Part shown: positions 56,251 to 64,000 of the stretch, one piece after another
Layout: each line of letters starts with the position of its first letter
Position numbering within the stretch: the first letter of the stretch is position 1
Source of the DNA: Apostichopus japonicus
Taxonomy: Eukaryota > Echinodermata > Holothuroidea > Aspidochirotida > Stichopodidae
NCBI RefSeq assembly: GCF_037975245.1
Contig: NC_092575.1
Coordinates: 10,570,001 to 10,634,000, forward strand
Length of the DNA: 64,000 bases
Direction: 5' to 3'
Notes under the pieces: generated by a model
The model's input: the letters and a program-made list of their open reading frames with translations, nothing else
Databases searched by the model: none
Told to the model about the DNA's origin: nothing
Made by a program: the position numbers and the translations under genes

Positions 56251-57084
56251 GACTTACTAGCAGAAGGTTGTGTGATTTTAAATTATGCTGATTTAAATCA
56301 GTGGTTTTTTTTAAATCACTGATTTAAATCACTTTTCTAATTCTTTGCAGGAAAAGTTGAATTTGTGGTCAGCATATTCTCTGAAATCAAGCAGTTCCTT
56401 ATAAAATAGAGTCTCAATCAAGTATCAAAGCAATTTCAGTAAATCTGGGGGGGGGGGGGGTTGTATTTTCAGGGAGAAAAATCCTTGTCACATACACCGG
56501 TATGCCATGAGGCCTATCATGCCTAAACAAATTGAACAATTCTAGAAATTGCCTGCTAGAATCCCCTCAGAGTTCAGTTAAGTTCAGTAGAATAAGGATC
56601 AGGATGGACCCTGTGAAAGACCCTGTACCACAGATAACCCAGACTGCCAGATATGATCATGGATGAACACAATCAAGTGCTCAGATGATAACGAGACAGG
56701 CTGTGTATTGACGGTAGATTGCATAAATTATGGCTGTGAAGTACTTCATTTGGTACAAACAAGTGTCTGTGTTCAACAAAGGGAAATTGGTACAGTATCA
56801 TGGGCCCCTTAGTGGAGGGGATATAGGGCCTAATTTTGAAATTATATTCAAGTCTGTTGACTTCCCTTGATTGTCCCGAAATCAAATTAAATCATTGGGC
56901 TGACTGCTCGTATGTGATATGGGTGGGTATAGATGTTTTTGGAAGATTTAGGTAACATTTGAGAGGAAATTGAACTTTTGATTATTGCAAAATTTATTCG
57001 ATTATTAAAAAAAAATTAAAAAATCAACTCTGAATTAGCATTTATATTTGCAATATGGGTAATGTTTTGTATAATTATATTTTT

Positions 57085-57165
57085 TCTGTGTGCAGTGCAT
57101 TGCAGCATTGTGGTCTTGGACGGAATGCCCTATATAAAAACGTTTTATTATTATTAAGGTTATTA
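57085..57165 (+). mobile_element. LINE-type 3' tail with (TTA)n
   Basis: The stretch gaatgccctatataaaaacg followed by TTATTATTATTA resembles the conserved 3' tail of CR1/L2-like LINEs. It lies about 0.85 kb after the reverse-transcriptase fragment and could be the tail of the same copy after a later insertion. Confidence 0.4.
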
Positions 57166-57480
57166 TAACATGTTTGAAGTTATGGATATGGATATAGAAT
57201 GTCTATTCCAATTTCCAAAAATATATTGTTCAATATGCAAATCCATGGGTGGAAGTAGGTGGTATGTGACAACCTGCCCCCACTTCCCCCTATATGCCTA
57301 TATGTATTATAGGCTACACGATATGCAGTTTGATCCATTTATATGATGCAATGTTACATTGTTACAAGCTGAGTATATGGAAATCTAGTCTACTTACTCT
57401 ACTTTGGAAACAAGAGGCATTTCAATTTATCACTGTCTGCATATTCTCAAATAATATCTTCCTTGTTCAACTTTCACACT

Positions 57481-57700
57481 AGTTCATGCTCTGTTGCCAG
57501 CTGAATCCTGAGGTTCAAATTTTCATGTGTCAATCTGCTTGCTAGTCTGCACTCTATTATCTTCATTTTACTGAAGACCTCAGAATATGGTATATGGTTG
57601 TTAATTCAGGGAAAACATGTTCTCGGACTTCAGGAATCTGTAGGTATCAATGAAACCTATCTGCTTTGGGTCCAAGATACGAGTTTGACAACTGATACAT
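57481..57700 (-). mobile_element. hAT transposase C-terminal remnant
   Basis: Minus-strand translation gives SEVFSKMKIIECRLASRLT followed by HENLNLRIQLATEHE, matching the hAT dimerisation region (pattern FSxMKxIKxxxRxxLTxExLxxxLxIA). Just upstream in another frame is REHVFPELTTIYHI, which fits the segment before it. Frameshifts and stops disable it. An adjoining minus-strand frame at 57726-57935 could be more of the same protein. Confidence 0.6.
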
Positions 57701-58364
57701 ATTCTTGACAAATGGAGCAACTCTTTCAATACAATCTCAGTATTTGATATTTTTCCATTAATGTTTCTATATTTTGCTTCAAATGTTCCTTATCAGTTAT
57801 CATTGCCTTGAATCCCTCAAGCTGAAACAATGACATGGATGCAATAATTTTTTTATGGCCCATGCCAGTAGGGGCCCACGACAAATAACTGAACAATTGG
57901 CATAACTTAAAGATGCTTGCTTGGGTTGAGCTCATACTTGATATTACTTAGCTAAGTAGCCTAGACCTTATCAAATGATACAAATATCTTTGCTGAAAAT
58001 AAGACCTGTGATGTATTTAGTACTCTACTTTAATATTATCACCTAAGCAATTTATTGAGTATTGCTCTCCGGACTGCAGATGAGTGAATCTGTGATATTT
58101 TTGTCCTATCGATGTTACCAAATATGACATAATATCACTCTTCTGAAATGTCATGATGTTATGAGTGCTTTAACATTCTGTTGTTGATTTTTCTTTTAGA
58201 GTCTAGAATGCATGCAGCAATTCTGTCAGTTCCGACTCTACTGAATGAGAAGTTGGGTGCTATGATTGTATTTGCAGATGAGGATAGTGTAAGTACCCAA
58301 TGTATTATTTAAATCAACAGTATGTAAACTATGGGTCAAGGCCATCAGAGGTGGTCTGATATTG

Positions 58365-58800
58365 TATGTTACAGTGTCGAGGGTTCATCATGATAGTGCC
58401 CTGGTAGTGTTTCCTTTGGGGTATTCAGCAATTTTAGGTCTGATGCCATATGGGCTATTTCAGGAAATAACTCAAAATTAATATTTTCCTACAGATTGTA
58501 TGGTCACAATGCTTAGAGTTTAATTGTCACGATAGTGTTTTGGTAGTGCTCCTTTGGGGTGTTTGGAATTTTAGGCCAAAGGTCATGTATGGGCCATATG
58601 GGCCATTTTGAACTCCTGAACTCCGCCTGAAATCACACAAAATGTTTCTTTTCCTATGAATTCTATGGTGCAGTGTTGAGCATTTTTCACAGTGGTACTT
58701 AGGTAGTGCCTCCTTTGGGTTTTTAGGATTTGGGGGCCTTAGTCACCTGTAGACCATATAGGCCAATTTATGAAATCACTCAAAATGATACTTTTCTTAC
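58365..58800. repeat. Diverged tandem array, about 135-160-bp unit
   Basis: Three units marked by TAGTG(C/T)(T)CCTTTGGGGT, GCCATATGGGC and ACTCAAAAT(T/G)ATA. In the intron between SAMD3-like blocks 3 and 4. Confidence 0.7.
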
Positions 58801-59755
58801 AAATTTGCCCTAAAATTGGTTTAGCCCTAACATTGGTGAGGCATCTTTTTTTTTTTGGGGGGGGGCATTTTTTGGCATCCTTATTTCTGGGGGGTCTTGA
58901 AATATTTGGGCCCTGAAAACCTGTTTGCAACAAAGGCCCGCACATCTGATCATTATTCCCTAACTAAATATCACATGTATGACCTGGGAGTGTTCACAGC
59001 TGTAATATAGTAAGGGCATCATCACAAAGGTAGAATAGACTAGTATGTATGTGATAACTGGAAGAGAATGTTGGACAGATTTCAATCTGTAGTTGCAGTA
59101 ACCATAACCCAATGTGGATTTCCTGATCAGCCCCAAGTGTATTAAAATCATCTAGTGGAATGAATCCCTACCATGATGTAATTAGCTGTAACAAGATGTC
59201 ATAACTCATGGCAAATATTCATTTCTCTCTAAAATACACGGAACCAGTGCACCATTTAGCTCTGTTGTTTCATTTATACTCTGCTATTATTTATATCATC
59301 AAAAATAGTATTACTTGTAGTGAATAAGATGTACTGTAAATTGATTTGAAAAAATATTTAAGAAATTATTTATTTTGATTCCTTCGTTGGTGGAGTATAT
59401 TTGTTTGTTGGTCACTCATGGCCATCATGGTGGATCAGCCACCCCTCCCATTTTCTGAAACTGGAAAGCGCTGTATATTGAATACATATACCTTAATATC
59501 TTTGCATGTTACAGACTTGTCAGACGTGCCAGTTTATATCCAGGTGACAGAGGATGAAGGTGTTCCAGAGTACACTGTGATAGTGGAAACCTTGCAAGTA
59601 GCTACTTTGAAAAGTTTGTTCGCAGCCATGTGTAATTATTTGGCAGTGTTCTATGTCCTAAATATGGCATATGAGCCTTTGCTGAAGAAAACCCTTCAGT
59701 TTTTAAAAAAATCATTTTGAATGTTGATGATACTACACCGGCAGATAAATCAGTC

Positions 59756-59761
59756 AATAAA
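59756..59761 (+). terminator. Candidate poly(A) signal near SAMD3-like 3' end
   Basis: AATAAA 36 nt after the TGA of the last SAMD3-like block. If the A7 frameshift is undone, this hexamer lies inside the extended coding frame (SVNK), so it may be a coincidence. Confidence 0.3.
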
Positions 59762-60034
59762 ATTCTGGAGAAACTAAACATGCAAATCGCTAAAAATTGA
59801 TGGCCTAATTACTGCTCCAGGCACCTACCATTTTTTGTACAGTTTTTTTGGCTCAAACTGTCATCACATTTATAACATAGAATACTGCCTATCAATTGCA
59901 CTAGCATATATGAGTCAAAATAGGCTAAGGTGTTATAAAACTGTAACTAACTTGCAAATAATAAGTCATTGAAAATTTTTTCATTATCATTTGAGCTGTT
60001 GCGTGTGTTAGTTTTGACTTACAAAATGTTGTTA

Positions 60035-61870
60035 TTTTTGGTTACGATGCCGAAGGCCGAGTAACCTATGCGATCAAGTTGGCGTGTGTGAGGGTGCGTT
60101 TGTTTTGCTATCTGTCCGAGGACTTGAACAAAACAATTTCAGGTCCTTGGTTGTGATTTCTAAAGAATCACCACGTCCTCGGAAGAATTCTATTGTATGG
60201 GGTATTGTTAATATTACGGTACGTGGATTTGAACAATGGAAAATACAATGGGGTCCTCGGTCTGAACGAAACACAAACATGTATGTGTGTGTGTGTGTGA
60301 TGTGACAGCTTGCTCGTAAACACGATATCTCAACAACGACACATTGGATCAATGTCATATTGGACTGGTGATGTGTGGATGGTCCCTATTGTTTTTGTTC
60401 TCCATCACATGAATATTAATAAGTGGGTAGGGCTTAAAGTAAAATTCTTAAAATGTCAATATCTTCGCAACGGTATGTCCGATCTGCTTCATACTTGGTA
60501 TGGTGATGTGGTTCATTGTCACATGACAATGGAATTTCATCTAATTAATATTCATGAGTAGGTGGGGCTTAATCCTTAATTGCTAGAAATAGCTTGTAAA
60601 CCTGAAATCTTAGAAATTAAATGTTGAATTACTGTCATTTTGAACTAGTACATGCTCCATGATTAGTAGATGTTCCCTATTGTTTTTGTTGTTCATGACA
60701 TGAATATTAATGAGTAGGCAGCAGTTAAAGTGAAATTCTTAAAATGTCAATAACTTTGCAACGGTATAACCGATCATCTCCATACTTTGTTGATTGGTGG
60801 TGGATAATAATAGTTACATTTTCATATGAAAATAACATGTAACCTCATTAATATTCATGTGTTTGTTGGCCATATAGCATTTGTTGTCCCTCTCATTCCT
60901 AAACTCCTGTCATTCGTCACGTTTGACATGTTTTCCTGGTTCCTGGGAGCTTGATGATCTTATCTATATTTGTTTTGCTTTATAAAACCATGAAATTGGC
61001 TAGCCAGGCCATTAAAGGAGTAGTCCAGTGACAAATTAAACTGGACTGAAAAAAAGTAACCTTTGCAATTAAGTTGGCATATGTGTATGTTGTGATGAGT
61101 TGGCATGTTTGTATGTTTTGATCAAGTTTGCGTGTGGGTATGTGTGTATATGTATGTTGCATAAATAGCTGGCTCAGACAATTAAAGGGATAGTCTATAG
61201 TGAAAATAGTAAATGAACTTAATAATCTGGTATTACTGTACATGTACCTATAGAGTATAGGGAAATCTTATGTGAGTGGGGTAGATTAATGTGTTGGTAG
61301 TAAGGTGTGAAACTGGTAAAATCTGATGGGTGTCAGGTGGGGGGGTTGTCAGATGAGTAGGGTGATGTTGGGATCAGGGTTGTAGGATGGTAGGTGAGGC
61401 TGCAGGTGGTATGATTGTAAGGGTTCCGCTCTGGGTTGGGGATATGGGTTGTGTCGTATGATCCCCATGTGTTTGTCTGGAGAGGGGGTGTGGGGTGGTG
61501 AAATGCCTAGAGTCAACTATATCACTTTTTTTCAACTTTATATGTACATCAATAAAGGCATTAATTTTTGGTTTTGTTTACGATGGCCAGGTAATCTACA
61601 GTTTAGCATGTTTGCAAGTGTATGTATAATCTTAAAAACAATAAATTTAATTACTGTAAATGTATTGAATAACTTGTAGATATGCTACATTATCATTACA
61701 TGGACCTCATTGTTTTTGTTGTCCAGTACATGAATATGTGGGTGGGGCTTGTAATCAAATTCTTAAAATGTCGATATTTTTTCCAATATATGTCTGATCA
61801 CCTTCATACTTGGTAGGTTGGTACAGTAGTGCCACATGAAACTGAAATTTCATTTATATTCATGAGTGCA
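60035..61870. repeat. Interspersed/tandem repeat family, about 280-bp units
   Basis: Three or more units containing TCCCTATTGTTTTTGTT, CATGAATATTAATGAGTAGG, TTCTTAAAATGTCAATA, CAACGGTATGTCCGATC and CATACTTGGTATGG (about 60350, 60640 and 61690). Blocks that start GTTACGATGCCGAAGGCCGAG (60040) and degenerate forms near 61060 and 61575 precede them. No credible ORF. Confidence 0.7.
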
Positions 61871-62212
61871 ACTGACAACTTTATGTCTGATCAGCTTCAG
61901 TTTGGTTTCAGTTGTCTGGCAAATAAGTACAATACAGGTATATAACAATAACAAATTCTGACTTATCTTATTGCATAAACTCTCATCGGCATCAGAACCA
62001 CTAAACCTTTGGGTTTTCTGGTTCTTCAATTACTGATGAAATCAGACACTCTTTTGTACTTACTATTGAGGTGAAGCATATGTAGTGTTTAAGAGAAAAT
62101 ATAAAATGTGATTCCAAATTAATACAGAAATTCTTGCTTTCTTTTTTTCATGTGAGAGGACTTGATGGTCTAGCAGTGGTTAAGGCCCAATCAGGTTTTA
62201 TATCCAAGAATT

Positions 62213-62295
62213 GTTCCCACCAGTTAGCTCAACAGACAGCTTTGTACCTATAAGGGAGTTGTCGCAGGTTCGAATCTGTGGTGGTTCATATAAAA
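62213..62295 (+). other. tRNA-like sequence, possible SINE head
   Basis: An A-box-like TTAGCTCAACAGA and an intact B box GGTTCGAATC (62267-62276) lie about 45 bp apart, with a T-stem CGCAG/CTGTG. The acceptor stem does not pair well, so this is a tRNA-derived repeat or pseudogene rather than a working tRNA. Confidence 0.35.
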
Positions 62296-62299
62296 CTAG

Positions 62300-63086
62300 T
62301 ATAGAAAGACTACTTTTATCCATGGCCAAGACTAACTGGATTAGTCAAGTGACTGCTGGACTAATCATTTAGGTCGCTTGACAAAAGCCTGGTCGATAGA
62401 GCATTGTTGAAAGACTAGCAAAAACTGGTCATGTGACTAATTGAATAAGTCAATTGACATCTTGACTAATCGTTTAGGTCGCTTGACTAAAGCCTGGTCG
62501 ATAGAGGCATAATTGAATGACTAGTAAAAACTGGTCATGTGACTAATTGAATTAGTCAACTGACATCTTGACTAATCGTTTAGGTCGCTTGACTAAAGCC
62601 TGGTCGATAGAGGCATAATTGAATGACTAGTAAAAACTGGTCATGTGACCAGGTTTACTTAGTCATATGACCAGAACTATTTGGTCACTGGACCAAAAGT
62701 TAGTCAAGTGACTAGAATTAATTGGTCGATAGAAGCATTGTCTGGACTAATGTACTCTAGTCATCTTGACTAGATTATGTTTACAGTGTAACCAACGGCC
62801 TGCTGCTGATTTCAAACCTTTGATTCCGAGGACGTTCAAGCAATAGCTAGGTGTGTGTACTTAATCTGTATTCACAAAACCATAATGTCAATACAGTCCT
62901 GTTGATAATTAATGGTGATAATAGACCAACCTGACAGCATCATAAGTGCAGATAAATTCTAAGCAGCTAGCTCGTTTTTGGTGATGATGCAAAATAGATT
63001 GATTTTTTCCTTTTTCTTGAGACATCTCACGGGCCGCAAAAAAATCACTGGCGGGCCGCATGTGGCCCGCATGTTGCCCACCCCTG
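62300..63086 (-). mobile_element. hAT-like right terminus with CTAGTC tandem array
   Basis: Ends GTTGCCCACCCCTG (inward CAGGGGTGGGCAAC) with GGGCCGCA/GGCCCGC motifs. Further in is CTTGACTAGATTATGTTTACAG, the inverse of 52755-52785, then three copies of a 105-106-bp unit (GACTAATC(G/A)TTTAGGTCGCTTGAC, starting about 62358, 62464 and 62570) rich in GACTAG/CTAGTC. It is unclear whether this belongs with 52682. Confidence 0.55.
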
Positions 63087-63594
63087 GTTTATAGGAACGA
63101 TGTCCCAAAATTTCCCCGGACATATAGGCGAGGGAAGCTATCCGCCGCGACTGCATGTGAGTTTCTCGACTTTCTGTCCTGGGAGTCATACCACAAAATG
63201 GTGCATTTCCTCATACGCCATTATTAATAATTTAAATAACTAACTAATAAGGCACAGCCCATATCCGAGTTCGTATAGCGAGCTTAGCGCAAATTTGGCG
63301 CCAGCATGTTAAACCAGGTTGCTAGGTCTACGAGAATACATTTACATGAAATTTGAAAACAAGGATAGCAAGACAAACAACTTTTATTATGTTTTCAGGA
63401 CCTCACACATGCGCATGTATCGTCAGACTTAGAATAGGTCCCATGTGAGTGGTGGCTAAAGTGATGAAGGCATGAAAATAAATCAGTGGTTATTCGTTGG
63501 AGTCCTCAAGCAAGTTACCTCGGTTGCTAGGTGGATTTGCATCTGGTTATCGGGTGAATTCTGGTCCGAGCGTACTATGTAACCACCATGTACC
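63087..63594. other. No gene seen
   Basis: Unique-looking DNA between two transposon remnants. Confidence 0.5.
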
Positions 63595-64000
63595 CAGGGA
63601 CGTAGCTAAGGCCTGATGATTGGGGGGGGGGTGTAGTGGCTGAAAATCGGTTTTGAAGCCAGAAAATTCCAACTGCTGCTTTGTACCCCCACCCTCCCGC
63701 TACTCGTCAACGATACGGTCAGTGTCAGTCAGAAAACCCAATCTTTCGCGACTGCACTTCTGTTACGAACTTGTTGCGATACATTTGTACCCACTGGCAC
63801 TCATTTCAAAAACTTCGGGCAATATGCTGATAGCTTTTTGGATAATTTGCAATGTGTTTTTCAGTGGTTATACTGATATTCTTATTACCTAACAATTATC
63901 ACCAATACGGAAGGGTAATAAGACGGAAAATGATTGTATGCTATTTGCATGCGATGTAAAAACCGATGCATGCCTGTATGATATGCACATGATCATGTGT
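63595..64000 (+). mobile_element. GGCGTAGG-family MITE, copy C, cut by window edge
   Basis: From about 63815 to the end the sequence matches copy B in reverse: GGGCAATATGCTGA, GAAGGGTAATAA, AAATGATTGTATG, GCATGCGATGTAA and GCATGCCT(A/G)TATGATATGCACAT. The left end (CAGGGACGTAGCTAAGG, then a G-run) is diverged; the right end lies outside the window. Confidence 0.7.

Larger units (their letters stand above)
54751..59720 (+). pseudogene. SAMD3-like uncharacterised protein family, partial and probably decaying
   Basis: Similar to the expanded family of uncharacterised proteins, often named sterile alpha motif-containing protein 3-like, in fish and marine invertebrates; function unknown. Four exon-like blocks: 54751-54833 (RRRLIVEEDATSEVVKK then CPWLFEDEE), 55404 to about 55566 (ILLELKRLEGKTTMAQLLGE), 58200-58288 (MHAAILSVPTLLNEKLGAMI) and 59515-59720 (VPVYIQVTEDEG, then the family's C-terminal FYVLNMAYEPLLKKTLQFL). 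Signs of decay: block 2 read to its best donor meets TAA, avoided only with poorer donors at 55555 or 55561. Block 3 ends in phase 0, but block 4 needs phase 1, so an exon is missing or the frame is broken. The last frame stops in an A7 run, while the next frame continues with a family-like tail. No 5' exons or start codon were found. A functional gene with missed exons remains possible. Confidence 0.6.

Noticed and set aside
52682-63086. A single intact hAT transposon
   Set aside because: Flanking octamers do not match, the transposase remnant is disabled, and each end could belong to a separate element; kept only as a hypothesis.

Overview
This 64-kb window is animal nuclear DNA. Genes are split by long introns with GT-AG junctions, intergenic DNA is AT-rich, and the rest is dense in DNA-transposon remnants, LINE 3' ends, tRNA-derived repeats and minisatellites. 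No operons, ribosome-binding sites or CRISPR are present. The RAD1 and CUEDC1 products are close to their vertebrate counterparts, while the repeats are of a kind seen in marine invertebrate deuterostomes. My inference is an echinoderm or similar non-vertebrate deuterostome; the species cannot be read from the sequence.

Layout, left to right. (1) 1-8087: no gene seen; carries a hAT-like MITE with a perfect target duplication, a TTAA-type MITE and a diverged tandem array. (2) 8152-22439, minus strand: a complete CUEDC1 gene (CUE-domain ubiquitin-binding adaptor), eight coding exons joined in phase to 406 aa. Its introns hold three large minisatellites, a 1.3-kb non-autonomous hAT element with an exact 8-bp target duplication, and a tRNA-Ser-like SINE. 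(3) 22.5-31.1 kb: region between the divergent CUEDC1 and RAD1 genes, with a 1.8-kb nested transposon composite. (4) 31165-41509, plus strand: a complete RAD1 gene (9-1-1 checkpoint clamp), eight exons, 284 aa, with LINE, hAT and foldback elements in its introns. (5) 45680-50179, minus strand: the 3' end of a nicotinic acetylcholine receptor-like subunit (intracellular helix, M4, C-terminus). No ligand-binding or M1-M3 exon was recognised upstream inside the window. (6) 50.2-52.7 kb: transposon cluster. (7) 54751-59720, plus strand: exons of a SAMD3-like uncharacterised protein family, with several disabling signs. A hAT transposase remnant and a LINE reverse-transcriptase fragment lie in its introns. 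(8) 59.8-64 kb: repeat-rich DNA, with a MITE running off the window edge.

The four genes show no functional linkage. RAD1 and the receptor gene are tail-to-tail; CUEDC1 and RAD1 point away from each other. The most unusual features are the transposon architectures, the decayed SAMD3-like locus lying between inverted hAT-like ends, and the orphan receptor 3' exons with a MITE inserted 25 bp past the stop codon. I found no clearly new biological system.
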